A program made the position numbers and the translations under genes. A model generated the notes under the pieces. That model was not told the DNA's origin, did no database searches, and worked only from the letters and a program-made list of their open reading frames with translations. 64,000 nucleotides of DNA from Torymus aiolomorphi (lineage: Eukaryota > Arthropoda > Insecta > Hymenoptera > Torymidae): NCBI GenBank assembly GCA_036365515.1, contig CM070873.1, forward strand, positions 82,099,948 to 82,163,947. The letters run 5' to 3'. Below, one piece after another: positions 36,151 to 48,225 of the stretch. The number at the start of each line of letters is the position of its first letter. Within the stretch, counting starts at the first letter, position 1.

Positions 36151-36689
36151 AAAATATCGATGCGTATAGAATTATATTTTATGTGATTATTTTGTAAAAT
36201 TTATCGGTTATTGCAATAACTAAAAAGTTGTTAAAGGGAATTTGAATAATTTTAAATGTTGGTACTGTTTTAGAAAATAGATTGTTTTCGACACAATTTT
36301 AGGATGAAAATATTAAAAACTTTTCCTCTATTTAAATTTTATGAAATGTTTACTGTTTCATGCCCGTTTAATAAAACTATAAAAGATTGTGACCTGCCAA
36401 AAAGAATAGTAAAATAAAATACGATGAAATACGATTATATTAAAATAGTCGGTTTTATTTCGATAAAACTTTATTAGTTTTATTTAGAAAACGATTTTGC
36501 CATCATATTGAACCATATTTAAACAGAAAAATAATTTTTATTCTTCTTTTAACTTGATTAAAAACTTTTTCTTCGATTGATTAGACAAAATAGTGATATG
36601 AAAATCATTATTAATTGAACGCAGAATGTGTAAAATTTTAATTAGAAAGAGTATCAATTTTTATTAAATCAGACTTTACGTTAATTAAT

Positions 36690-37330
36690 TCTCATATCCC
36701 CATTCGCAGTAATGCAATTTGCGAGATTGAAAGGCGCTTGTACGTCAAAATCCATTTCTGATTGGCTGACGCGCAAAGCTCGTGACGTCGCCTCCCGTGG
36801 AAAATAACGAGGGAGCTGGAAAAAAGGCGAGAGAAAAGAAAGACGAGGAAGACGAAGGACGAGAAGCGGGGAGAGGCGAGAGAGCAAAGTCGCAAGTTGG
36901 TTCGTTCTGCCGAGGAAATATAAAGAGCAGAGCTAACGCGGCTTAACCTCCTTAGGGCGTAAATTTATTACGGTACTATCGCCGCGCGCCGCGCAAACGA
37001 TATCGTCGGATAAATTCGTTTGAAAGCGTGAAAGAGACGACGAAGAGGACAGGGTGGAGGAGAGAAATGAGGGCTCGATTCACGCGCGCGCGCTCGCATT
37101 TCAATTGCCGCCTGCTTACAGCAAATTGCGCGCTCGCGAATGGGAGCACGTGCACTTCGTTACGGAGCTCTTTATTGGCCTCGTCTTTTTCTCCGAGAGA
37201 TTGAGTAAGTTTTCGACGCGATTCGTTTTTCTAATTTTCTTTGTTTTGATGGGGAGAAAATTGGGCTCATTGCTCGCTGATTGAAATGGCGATGCGTGCG
37301 CAGTGCGAGAGAGCGAATCGTTTCTGTTCA
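36690..37330. other. Rx-intron GC/CpG island at 36.9 kb
   Basis: Mild C-rich left edge, GA-rich core, and G/T right shoulder (TTGATGGGGAGAAAATTGGG). Confidence 0.45.
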
Positions 37331-37849
37331 TTTAAAAGTTTTAATCGTACAATGAATTGCTGTTGGATATTTTGACTTTTCAACAAATTTCGGTGTTTCA
37401 CCAAACCAAGCGAACTTTCTATGTTTGTTTTATTTACATTTGATGTTTTTTCAATCAAATTTTTCCGTTTATTTAATGATTCATACTGGGTATTTGTTAT
37501 TTTTGAAAAATTGCCCTGAAAATAACGTTTTATTATTTCGAAAAAATATTTTTTTCAAATTTTAGTACGACTCTTTGTTGTTCTGCAAAATGAAGTTTTT
37601 ATTGTTTTTCATGTTGCATTTTTTTACATTATTTTACTACAAAAGTCATCTGTAACTATAAAAAACTAATCTTTATTATGAAGTATTAAAAATCTCATAA
37701 CCAAAAGCTTTATACTCTCCCCATCGCTAGTGTACCGTTGAAAATAACAATAATAACAATAATAATTAAGTATGGTAATAATTAAAAAATATCGAAATAA
37801 TTTTAGAGATAAGAAATAAAACTATATTTTCAAACGACTTTGAATTGTA

Positions 37850-38340
37850 ATGCCACTACCTCATTCACCGACGTACCAACGAGCATCTACAATCCCGATA
37901 AGAGCGAAACTCAATGATCATTCGCACGAGAGAACAACAGGCCGATCGCGAATAATGCGATCACCGTCCCGTAACGACAATTGGCTGAGAAGCAGCAGCA
38001 GCAGCAGCGGCAGCAACTCTAAAAAGTGTTGCGATTCCGGCGTGCGATATCCGTGCACCATTGTCATCGACAGGACCGAGAGAGAGAAAGAGAGTGAGCG
38101 AGAGACTCGAGTGGCAGTCGCCGTATGTCGCTACTGTATGCCTGCTCGTGGAGCGCTGTGCAGAGTTGCTTAGGCAATTTCGATTCTGCGATTACGCGGA
38201 AAGGTAGATTAAGGGGAATCCCCCGTCGCTTAACGCGAGACGGGAGATCGTCGCAGATTGGGCTAATTGTTTCGGGATGGAGAGAGGTCGAGTGATACGC
38301 GTGTATACGCGCGTGCTTCAGATGCCTATATCGAGTTTAG
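37850..38340. other. Rx-intron GC/CpG island at 38.1 kb
   Basis: C/A-rich left shoulder, AGC repeats in the core, and a G/T right shoulder from 38255. Confidence 0.5.
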
Positions 38341-38645
38341 AGTGATTCTTTTTTTTCCAATCTTTATAATAGCTTTATTAGGTAGATGGTAGATACAAGG
38401 AAATTACTAGTCTTCTGGTAAGTATATAAAACGTATTTTACATCCATCCTGAAAGTTACTAGAATGGTTCGTTTTAGTAAATTAATTTTTATGAAAATAT
38501 AATTATACGATTGTATGTTCGTTATAAAAGTATATGTATGTCAAAATATTCTAATAACCACCACGTTCTAGATATATTCTATCGAAATAAATTATCAAGT
38601 TAATTTTGTGCAGAAACAATGCGTGATTACATTTCTAATTTAGCC

Positions 38646-38656
38646 TAATCGAATTA
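38646..38656. promoter_or_regulatory. Perfect P3-type homeodomain dimer site
   Basis: The 11-mer TAATCGAATTA lies in an AT-rich spacer, so chance occurrence is more likely than for the site at 48215. Confidence 0.25.
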
Positions 38657-38999
38657 AAGTTTGAACTATATTGTACTATATTGACTGCAATCACAGTAAT
38701 ACATTGGTATCATAAATGAATATTTTGTGAATAGATGTTTCTATATTTGTTCCCTAATTAACAATTGAATATCGCGCATTCTGGGTGGTAAACTTCGATA
38801 AAATTATTGGAATTTCGTGAAACGCACGCATTTCAAACGCCGATGTCTATCACACAATCAATAAAATGCATATGATTGCAATTATCGAAGCTACAGTGAT
38901 TTTACAAACTTACGGTTAAAAAAGAATATACCCAGCTGAACCTCTAAAAGGATATATCAGCAATACACAAAAAACCAATTTCACCGTGTCATTACCATA

Positions 39000-39570
39000 C
39001 GAGCTAATCCTAAAAGGTTCCATTCCAAAAATAATCGACAGCTGATGATCCGCCCTCCAGTCGCAACATCTTTCCAACCCTTTCCGAGCCAGCATCTCCC
39101 CGTCGCCCCTTCTTCGCATTTACTTTTAAACCTCATCCACTCCACACCTCGAACACCTCTTTCTCTTCCCCCTCTCTCGTCCTCTCTCGTAACCCCTCTC
39201 GGTCATGCGCAGGAGGCTGCACAAAACGCCGGGGATTATACATCCATCCACGACTACTCGTCACTCTCTCTCTCTCGGGGGGCGGCAGCCTATCAGCGGA
39301 TTTCGGCCATTGTTCCTCGGCGACCGAGGCGGGATGATGGCCAAGTGTCGCGACGGATATATGTAACGCCTGTCTCGTCACGCTTGTCTGAGGACCGCAA
39401 TCCTTTTTTACTCTCTCGCTCTCGATGGCGAGTGCCAGGTTCTGGTGGCGGCTGGATTTGTCGATGGGTGGTTGCTTTTGTGGGCTGGGTGTTTTTGTAA
39501 AGGGTTGCGGTGATAGGTCGTCACTTTGGCTGTAGGGTGTAATTAAGCCGGGATGATTCTTTGTTGTTTC
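39000..39570. other. Rx-intron GC/CpG island at 39.3 kb, clear CA-to-GT switch
   Basis: Left shoulder at 39045-39200 is C-rich. Right shoulder at 39440-39540 reads GGTGGCGGCTGGATTTGTCG and continues G/T-rich. Confidence 0.6.
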
Positions 39571-39821
39571 GTGATACGGACGTAGAGCCTAGTGAAAGTA
39601 TAGTTGTACCATGAATATACCGGGTACCATGTTTTGTAATTTTGGCAAGTGTATTAATAATTGTTGGACTGAGATTATTAAATATGAGATGTTTTTATCT
39701 ACTTTGTAAAAAGGAGCACCTTATCTAAGATGATTCAACTTAGAATTATAACCCAAGAAATTCTAATTTAGCTTTATTCTTTTAAAAACTCGTCAACATG
39801 TAAAAATTCATTGAAATTCTA

Positions 39822-39992
39822 CTCTCTAAATATGAATAAGTGAAAAGTCGCTGACTGGCGGAAATAAGAGAAAAAATCGATTAATTTTCTAGTGAATATT
39901 CAATTATTATACAGTGAAAATTTTATTTCGCTGTTTCTGGAGATGAAAAATTAGTCCATTTTTTCACTTATTCGTACCAGTGATTCATAGAG
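39822..39992. mobile_element. TA-flanked MITE, family M1 copy 1
   Basis: It begins CTCTCTAAATATGAATAAGT, then GAAAAGTCGCTGACTGG. It ends with CACTTATTCGTACCAGTGA and CATAGAG. TA lies on both sides (39820-39821 and 39993-39994). It is non-coding. Confidence 0.75.
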
Positions 39993-40379
39993 TATCTGTT
40001 ACGAAACGGCAAAGTAACATTTATTAGAATGGTTATTAGAGAAATAAATTAAAATAGCGAATAGATATAGTTATACATAATTCCCGAATTTCATAGGAAG
40101 AAATATATATATGTTTACAAAAGAGATTCTAAAATGTATTGATTTCCTCCACCTAAAAACAATTGGTGCGCGTCGCTTAGTTGTTAGTGTTTGACCGAAG
40201 AAGTCAGTTGTCGTTCAGATTTCAATTCAATAACACGTCACGGGAAGATAATCCAATTTGTGGTTTCCTTTAAATAAAAGTTTATAAGTTAAATCTAAAT
40301 TGCGTTGTGATTTCTCTCTCCTGGCGTATTTCCGATTAGTTCGACACAGTATATATACCTATACTCTTGATAAACAAGT

Positions 40380-41110
40380 AAAATCGCAACTTCGTAACAA
40401 CTAAAACCACCGCACACAAAAAGCTAACACGTAGCAGTCCATCAAGTTCCACTCCATCATCAGCAGGCCAAAACAAAGCGAGAAGGCGCGAAAAGCCGGC
40501 ATTAAAACAGTAGACCGCGACGACGAGATTTTCAATTACAGGGCCTAATGGCAAGAGTCAAGAGAGCCGTGCACGCGCTCTATTCGAATAGCTACTCGTC
40601 TCTGTCGAGGGGGTGCGCGCTCGCTCGCAAGGCTGCTGAAAAGGAGCGAGCGTGCGCGTTTACCCGCCGTTTAGCCGCGCGCGCGCACATGCATATGCAT
40701 CGTCGTCGGGGGGCGTTTTTCGCCCTGCCGAATCCGGCCGACGTGTTTGGAGAGGGTCGCGCGGCAGTCCATTATTCGCTTTTTGTATACACAGCGCCGG
40801 GGGTTTATATGTGAGCGGGGATGATACGGCTGCCCCTACTCCATCGTAGCGTCGCGCGTGGTATATACCCATGCACTGTAACTACTTGGACTGGGGGCAG
40901 TCGTTCTCATTTTTTTTTTTTTTTCAAGCGCTGGCGGTGGAAGATGGGTCTTGTGTGAGGTATGTGGAGGCATTCGAGGCTCGCGTGACTGACGTGATGT
41001 CGTTGGATTATTTTTGTTATCGGTTGGTATTGTGAATGGTATGTAATTTGACGTGTAGTAAATTTGTTGAGTTTTTGTGGATCTTGGTCGACAGTAATAT
41101 GGATTTTAAA
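40380..41110. other. Rx-intron GC/CpG island at 40.7 kb, clear switch
   Basis: Left shoulder ACAACTAAAACCACCGCACA, CGCG core, and right shoulder GGCGGTGGAAGATGGGTCTT. The 41110-41550 spacer is AT-rich. Confidence 0.6.
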
Positions 41111-41557
41111 AAATTGTGTCACAGTTTATTTATAAGAGAGAGAGAGCTGTATTATGTCTATTTTAATAATGCTATGTTTTATTGATTTTAATAGACTTAT
41201 GCTATACTGCTGCGCACATAAGTTTTGTAACTTTCTCCATTGACGGGGCAAATGTATTTTTTATCTTCATTTGAGAGTCATAAATTCCTTTGAGACGTTT
41301 CTACTTAGAAGTGAAGATTCAAGTTATTTTCTATATTGAATAAAAATGTTTCTATTTCCAGATATTGCCAATCTTGTATTTCTATTTTTTTCTCGAAATG
41401 TCAAAAAACCACAAATGAGAAATGAAAATTGCAACTCTTCAGCTAAAAGATAAGTCTTCACGAAATCTAAGGAGAATCTAAAAGACCAAAAGTTTTGCAT
41501 CATTCTGACTGATAATATACTATTTCAAATCTATGAAGTCGCCACATTGGCGATGGG

Positions 41558-41683
41558 AATAAAGTACTATATGTAACACGGGACTAAAGTCGATCATTCC
41601 CTTGGGTGATCAGTGAACTCACTCGCGGGAATAATCTGCGACTTTATTTCCTAGTTACATAATGTACTATTTTGTCCTAGTCT
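41558..41683. mobile_element. Foldback element with GGAATAAAGTAC ends
   Basis: GGGAATAAAGTACTATATGT, AAC at the left and GTTACATAATGTACTATTTT, GTCC at the right are inverted. Inner ACTAAAGTCG and CGACTTTATT segments are also inverted. It resembles the decayed cluster at 4600-5000. Confidence 0.65.
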
Positions 41684-41692
41684 GAAATAAAT

Positions 41693-41728
41693 ACATTATT
41701 ATTATCATTATTATCATTATTATTATTA

Positions 41729-41787
<59 letters not shown>
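41693..41787. repeat. (ATT)n microsatellite
   Basis: A trinucleotide ATT run has a few ATC interruptions at its left end. It directly abuts the foldback at 41558-41683, as happens when mobile ends seed microsatellites. Confidence 0.9.
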
Positions 41788-41919
41788 GTTTTCTCGATCT
41801 CTTACACAAAAGTTTTGACTTTAACCACACTCTTTAAATCAGAACAATATTACTTTTGTCGCAGGCTTCATAAAAAACCAGGTTTGAGATAAACATTATG
41901 CTATTCACAGCAAATTACC

Positions 41920-42850
41920 ATCAAGTATCACTCCACCATAACCAAACCACCGCGATTCCCGGCCAACATCGACAACAATACCGCATAATCTTCGCCGCGA
42001 CCCGTCTCTTCCTTCTCAGCCACCCGCGAAAGTATATCTCACGCCGACCCTACTCCCCATAGACATCACTTTCTCATCCGACGTCGCCCTCGTTGAGCGC
42101 CACTGCACTCTCCTATATATACGGCCGCGACGCGCGTGCGTGTCCAATAAAGCCACCCCTGTGTCATTGCGTGTAATCGCCCTTAAACACTCCGACGCCC
42201 CCGGGCTACAATACTAATGCGCTACAAATAACATCTCAAACACGCGGCGTTGCGATTTCACGCGCCCGCGCCGCTCTAAGTAACTCCTCTTTTATAAGTA
42301 TAATAAAAAAAACAGAGGGGAGGGAGAGGATCGACTTTGCCGAAGACGCTTGCGCTCTTTCCTTTATTCTTTGTTTTCTTTATACACACAGAGAGCGGCG
42401 TATACGTTGCACAATGTCGACGGCGATGACGACGGCACTCTACACACCACAACGAGAGACGGAAGAAAGGCGCAGCGCGAGGTTTAATAATGCGCCCTGT
42501 GTGTATGTGTGTGTGCATACGCGAGTGAAACCGCGCGATTCCAAATTAGCCTTATGGCCCGCGTGTATTTTGACACCCTTGCATTTTCGCCCGCCCGCGC
42601 GCGTGCCGGGACCGCTGCGCGTGAATGCAAGCAGTCGTCATTGTGCGTCGGCGGTATACGGCTATGCACGCGCGCGCAGGTACACGTGGACAGGAGCGCA
42701 TGCATGCACGTTGCGTATAATATGCTCTCCCTTTATTTTTTCCTTTTTGTAGCGGCGATACCGCTGTTATGAATATGATCCGCAGGAATGTTTACGGTTC
42801 GGCATTGTTTCGTCGCTCATCGATGTTACGGTATGTATTTAATATGTTAT
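41920..42850. other. Rx-intron GC/CpG island at 42.4 kb
   Basis: Left shoulder CACCATAACCAAACCACCGC, core with CTATATATACGGCCGCG, and a G/T right shoulder from 42750. Confidence 0.55.
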
Positions 42851-43139
42851 GCATAAATTAGAGATTACGTATATGTGTGAATATTCGATAATAGGAAATG
42901 AGTATTAAATACTATCGTTTGATAAATTTGAAATTGTTGTGATTTTCGTTGTTTTATATTACCGTCAAATAGAAGTTAATTTTTAATATACATTTGTTGA
43001 TAACGTCATATATTGCCAGTTCTAAAAATATAAGTTGATATTTATAATATTTAATGAGTTTTCAAATCATTGGTCCTCCTAATAACTATACGAGCATAAT
43101 TTAAACTGTAATTGGATAAATACACAATATGTGCAAAGA

Positions 43140-43277
43140 GCAATATATGCACATCAAGAAAGACTCCCTCCAGACGCAGAAAACGCTGATTGTATGGGAG
43201 ATCCAAAACACTCAGTTATTAATCAGGAAGAATGGGAAGTATCTGTTAACTTTATAAATACGGAAGCTTCTAGCTAG
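43140..43277 (+). pseudogene. Short coding-like fragment of unknown origin
   Basis: A 45-codon open stretch has protein-like composition: QERLPPDAENADCMGDPKHS, then VINQEEWEVSVNFINTEASS and a stop. The DNA after the stop to about 43396 also looks coding-like in places (RRRMQEFTRGDFLLVENATI). There is no Met start and no recognised domain, and AT-rich intron surrounds it. It may be a transposon or gene-fragment remnant inside the Rx intron. Confidence 0.35.
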
Positions 43278-43679
43278 ATGATGGCTAATGAGAGAAACCG
43301 GGGCCAGAAGAAGCTAATGAGAAGAAGGATGCAAGAATTCACTAGAGGAGATTTTTTACTCGTGGAGAACGCTACAATTACTATTCCTCCAAATTAACAA
43401 ACTTTTTTAACTGCAAAGTATTTCATTAATAACATCCCTACAATTTCGATTTCGTTTTATTTTATAAGTTTTTCGAGATGCCGCTAAAACTCTAGTTTGC
43501 TATTTTTCTTCGCTGAAAGTTATTAAGGCTACAAATTCATAACATGTGCATGTACAAGCTCATATACATGTTCCAATTCAGCAAGTTCGAAAATGACGAG
43601 ATTCGCCAAAACCTAGAATTTCAAACACTCCATCCCTACTAAAATTTTCCTACAAAAAAAGTTAATATTCTTCAAAATT

Positions 43680-44480
43680 AATCCCCCTTTTTCATATATT
43701 CCCTACGCATATCTTTGCGCCCCATCCACACTAGACCCAAAAAATTACGTCAAAACGCTCATCTATGCATCCACCAGCCGACTAAAAAAACCACTCGAAC
43801 CATCCCAAAACCCCATTTCCACCCCCATCCCTATATCTCACCACTCGCGGGAAAAGCCCTCGCTAATTATTTTCCTCTACACAGGCGCACGCGCGGCCGA
43901 AACGCAACCGTCGCGCGTGTGTATACACCGCGGAACGACGTCTCTAATAACTCGTAATAAACCCCGGCGGAGCCATATTAGCGTCAAGAGCAGAGGCTAG
44001 CGCACGCGGCCTTTGTGCGCGCAGGTCCGCCCTCGACAAACACCCTGACTTTTGATGATTATTAACTTCGCGCAGGCAGGCCGGGAGGTTAATCCACGCG
44101 CGCTCGCTGTCCCCCTGAGGCTCTTTTCGTCCCCTCCTTTTTCTCTTTTCGCCCGGCTGGCTGTACGCGCGTTTTCGCGCGCTGGTTCTTTCTGTGTCTC
44201 TCTCTCTCTCTCTCTATATCGCTGTGTGGCGTATATATATGTGTGTAGCGCGCGATGTCCGGCGGCGAAGTGTTTTTTCTCTGTTTTCAATTACACCCTT
44301 CGTGTCTTTTTTCCATCGGCTATAGCTGCGCAGGCGCCCTCGGTTTTCGGGAGGGTAATAACGGGAGAGCGGAACTGGTTGGCGAGTGCGACGCGTTTAG
44401 CCGACTATGGGTTTGGGAGTTTAGAGGGTGATCGATTGTGTGGATGCGGTAATTTCTAATGTGTGTTAGATGAATATTTT
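43680..44480. other. Rx-intron GC/CpG island at 44.1 kb, clear switch
   Basis: The left shoulder at 43710-43860 is almost free of G. The core has CT repeats and GTATATATATGTG. The right shoulder at 44370-44465 is G/T-rich. Confidence 0.65.
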
Positions 44481-44929
44481 ATATAATATATTGAGTTTTC
44501 GTGATTGACATTGATTGACATTAAATATCTGAGTGACTAATTTTTAAAAGATTATAGTGAATGATATGTTTGTTTGTGGATAAAAAATTGAAGATAAAAT
44601 TATTAATTTCTGATAGTAACTGTATATGCAGTATTGTGTAATACATTACAAGTTAAAATAGTTTTGCATAATATCTCTAAAGTAGTAATTTACTCACGCT
44701 ATAGAGTTTTGATTCAATCATCGATCATCATTGGTACATTTTCGTACTTATCTGTTCTCTTCTCACTTTTTATTCCATCGCACAAAAGACTCTTACATTA
44801 AATCTTATCTATACACCGAAAAAGAAACTGACAGTTACGAATTATCTACTGTTACACAACTCTGATTTATTGCTATACACGCATGCGTTAAAATATGTTC
44901 TCAATCCCACGAGTAAACGTTATTTCGCA

Positions 44930-45735
44930 ATAAGCTCAGCACTGCACTCAATTCAATATCGACGGCCCCATCCATAAAACTTCCACGCAATTACGTCTCG
45001 CACTTGTCATCGATGAAAGAATGACTGGTTTCAATCGACGGCAAACATTCCCGGCAACTAATTATATCCACATACTCCTTTATCTTCCTCTCTCTCTCTC
45101 TTTCCCTCTGTTTATTGGACGTGCGTACGGCGGGCCGCTCCACGTCTCTCTCTCTTGCGCGCGCGTTTCTATATCTTCCTGTGATGTGTCGCCGCCCTGG
45201 GAACCAAATTAGTAGTCGGGCTTCCTGCACTGTGCACACACATACATACAAGCGCGTGCGCGCGCACTCACACACACTGGCGGCTGTGTATAATGGGGGG
45301 GCGCCCTCTCTGCGTCTGACGCGGCTACCGGCTACTACTACTCGTTAAACGACGCGCGCTGAAACTGCAATACACGCTCTCTCTCTTGGTTTATTTGCCA
45401 ATCCCCTCGTTCCTTCAGACGTCTTCTCTCTCTCTCTCTCCGCGGAGGGACAATTAAGATCGCTTCTGTCTGGTCTTTCACAGAGAGGAGGAGACAGGGG
45501 AAGAGCTGGAGGGGAGGACCGCTGCCATCCTCAATCATGACGGTGATTATTGCTCGTGGCGAGCTATCGAAACTGTTTCTATTTTAGTTGGTAATTGCGG
45601 ATCCGGGCGTCGAGCTGTGGCGCGCTTCTGCTTTCGTGGGCAAGGTAAAGCGTGGCGGGGTAGCCAGGAGTGAGAGAGGAGTGCTCGTGAAGGTTTGGAG
45701 TCGAGGGATGATTTATGATTTCGAATTTTGATAAA
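44930..45735. other. Rx-intron GC/CpG island at 45.3 kb, clear switch
   Basis: Left shoulder CGACGGCCCCATCCATAAAA. Right shoulder with GTGGCGGGGTAGCCAGGAGT. It is bounded on the right by a foldback element. Confidence 0.6.
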
Positions 45736-45738
45736 AGA

Positions 45739-45880
45739 TATTGTCGCGCGGTACGAAGAAAAGCCAATTTCTTAACTCGGACGAAGAGAAGCCAGGTTCG
45801 CGCGAAAAAAGCTATAGTATGGGCTAATTTTTGGCTTTTTTCGGCCGATACTGGCTTTTCTTCGTACTGCGTGACGATAT
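45739..45880. mobile_element. Foldback element abutting M1 copy 2
   Basis: TATTGTCGCGCGGTACGAAG, AAAAGCC at the left matches the inverted copy GGCTTTTCTTCGTACTGC, GTGACGATA at the right. The interior has further inverted AAGCC and GGCTT segments. Its right end overlaps the TA flanking M1 copy 2, so the two insertions are back to back. Confidence 0.75.
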
Positions 45881-45881
45881 A

Positions 45882-46150
45882 CTCTTTAAATCTAATATAG
45901 TGAAAAATCACTACCTCAATAGTTAAAAGTCGTGCACTTCCCAAATAGTGAATATGCACTCCGAAATAGTGGGTACCTATACTATTTTAGGAGTGAGTAT
46001 TAACTTTTATAAAATAGTTAAATTTCGTTTTCTTATAAAAGTTAATATACACTACTAAAATAGTAAATGTGACTATTTTGGAGTACATATTCACTCTTTC
46101 GGAAGTGCACGACTTTTACAGTGATTTTTCACTATTTTACATTTAGAGAG
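45882..46150. mobile_element. TA-flanked MITE, family M1 copy 2
   Basis: Arms of about 125 bp are near-perfect inverted copies. They include AGTGAAAAATCACT, AAAAGTCGTGCACTTCC, ACTATTTTAG and TTAACTTTTATAA. The ends CTCTTTAAAT and ATTTAGAG are flanked by TA. The single-stranded form would be a very stable hairpin. Confidence 0.85.
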
Positions 46151-46559
46151 TAGATTGTTGTTTTTTTTGACTTATTTACAGTACTTGATTACGTTTGTTG
46201 AGAAAAGAAGATTAAGGTATGGGTAAGACTTTTTTTCAGATTTAGTATATACAATTTCCGGTGTATAATAAGATTACCGCTATACGAAGAGATTAACTCG
46301 CTATGAAGATAGTGCAAAGTTGGCACTACTACTACTTATTGTTACGATATCGTTATTATTAAAAACAAGGAACACTTGCATTAGGAAATAATACTCTTAT
46401 AAAATTAATCATACAGGTAAATTGAACTCTTCACATTTTAATAGCATATCAAAAACCAGAAAAAGGATCGATATATAATCAGCAGAAGTTCCACATTGTT
46501 TTCCCTCCGAATGATGATGCAACTAGATTCTCATTTGCGTTTACAAAGTGTGTACAGCT

Positions 46560-47350
46560 CTCGAAAAGCGCAATAACCACTACATAATCGATCCGCATCC
46601 TAAAATAGAAATCCCTATTATCGTGCCCTGCTCTATGCAAAGAAAACTTCGACCTCGCAGCTCGCACAATAGCGGCCGCGCGCGCCCTCGCCAACCATCA
46701 AAATCCGATCAACGGGAGCATCGAAATTCCCCCGTCGTAGCCCTGGCACCGAGGATTCGCGGAACAAGCGCCGCTCGATTGGCTTTCAAAAGCATAGCCG
46801 CGACGGCGGCGTCAAAAACTGAGCATTCGTATTATACATCACAAAACGTCCTACGCTTAATATATATACATATAATGCACCAGCGTCAGGGACGCGGAAA
46901 ATATCCTCGTGGGAGCATCTTCGCGCCTGCGCCAAGTATAGATACGCAGGTAGGTAGATATATCCTAGTCGAAGACGACGAGGGAGGAGAAAAAGATGCA
47001 GGCTCTGTTATAGATATATATATATCGACTGGCGGAATCTCGAGAACGAGCGAGAGGCGAAAAGCGGGCCCCGAGTTTAGTGTTACTAATCCGGCCAACG
47101 ATTACGATACGCCTTCTTGCGTTGCTGCTGCTGCTGCTGCTGCTGTTGCTACGAGTCGGATGCAATAAGATCCTCGCGAGCAGAGTAAGCTGCAGCGAAC
47201 AAACAGAGGCGCGCGCGTGGGGTAAAGAACACCGAGCGAGAGAGTTCGAGAAACTTGCGCGAAGGATTAATTAAAGCTGGGGATTGTTTATTGAGACGGG
47301 AGGGGTGTGTGAGCGATTCGGTTGTTGCAGGGTTTCTTTATATATGTTGT
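46560..47350. other. Rx-intron GC/CpG island at 46.9 kb
   Basis: C/A-rich left shoulder, core with TATATATATATCG and CTG repeats, and right shoulder GAGACGGGAGGGGTGTGTGA. Confidence 0.55.
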
Positions 47351-47496
47351 GATAAATTAGTTGCTCCGTAATTTCGAATTAACTTGATAGTTTAGCGCTT
47401 CTCATTAGCTCCGGCTTATACTCTGGCTTTATTTCTGAGTTACCAAGCATACACTTGTCGTTGAAACAACGGGGTACCTATTTAATTGAAATACTT

Positions 47497-47556
47497 TAAC
47501 CATCAGGAAAAAAGCTATATTTAATTAAATATATAGCTTTTTTTCTTGATGATTAT
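47497..47556. repeat. 60 bp hairpin
   Basis: CATCAGGAAAAAAGCTATAT and ATATAGCTTTTTTTCTTGAT are nearly perfect inverted arms around TTAATTAA. It could be a tiny foldback. It has pre-miRNA-like length, but its AT content and low complexity argue against an miRNA. Confidence 0.55.
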
Positions 47557-47776
47557 TTCATCAATTTCTTAGATATAAGTAGAGATTGTTTCTTCGGATT
47601 ATCGAAAAACCACTTGACGGACACACGCAATTAGCCTACCCCTCAAATTAAATTTCACAGCGAAGAAACATCCGTCATCCATCAGGGCACATCAAAAAGA
47701 ATCGAATTAATCAGTCTCTCCTCGGCGAAAATCTCATAAACTTAATCTGCCCCCGCAAATTCCCACGAGACTCTAA

Positions 47777-47778
<2 letters not shown>

Positions 47779-47849
<71 letters not shown>
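47779..47849. repeat. (CT)n microsatellite
   Basis: A CT run of about 35 units in a GC island of the Rx intron. Confidence 0.95.
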
Positions 47850-47852
<3 letters not shown>

Positions 47853-48214
47853 CTGAGCATATGCTCACGAGCATGTATCATAACTCGGCGCTCTAATAAC
47901 GTGACCTCGTCTGTAAACCAGGAAACCGCGCGAGTATAACTCGTACATAACATAACTTGCAATATTCGCGGTACAGGATAGGGGACCGCGCCCGTCATAA
48001 AAATCCAGCGCCATCAGCGTATAGCTCCGCGCCTGCCTCTGTTTCAACAATTAATAAACTAACAAAAAAAAGAGGGGGGTGGGAGAGAAAAAGGTCGCGT
48101 TCTCGTTCGTTTTAATATTCCATCGGTCGCGCGCTCGCTTTGTCGGGCCGCGGGCCTAGATAAAAGTCCCTCCCCCCCGTCCGGGGGCAATTAACAATTA
48201 GCCGGCGGTCCTTG

Positions 48215-48225
48215 TAATCGAATTA
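48215..48225. promoter_or_regulatory. Perfect P3-type homeodomain dimer site
   Basis: TAATCGAATTA is the palindromic TAAT-NNN-ATTA site that Q50 PRD-class dimers such as Rx are known to prefer. It lies in a GC-rich island of the Rx intron. Identical sites are at 38646-38656 (intron) and 28562-28572 (3' flank). Autoregulation is inference. Confidence 0.35.

Noticed and set aside
46548..47168. 206-codon plus-strand ORF, the longest open frame in the window
   Set aside because: It spans a GC-rich island with CpG-driven Arg/Ala/Ser composition. No domain, splice context or codon pattern supports it.
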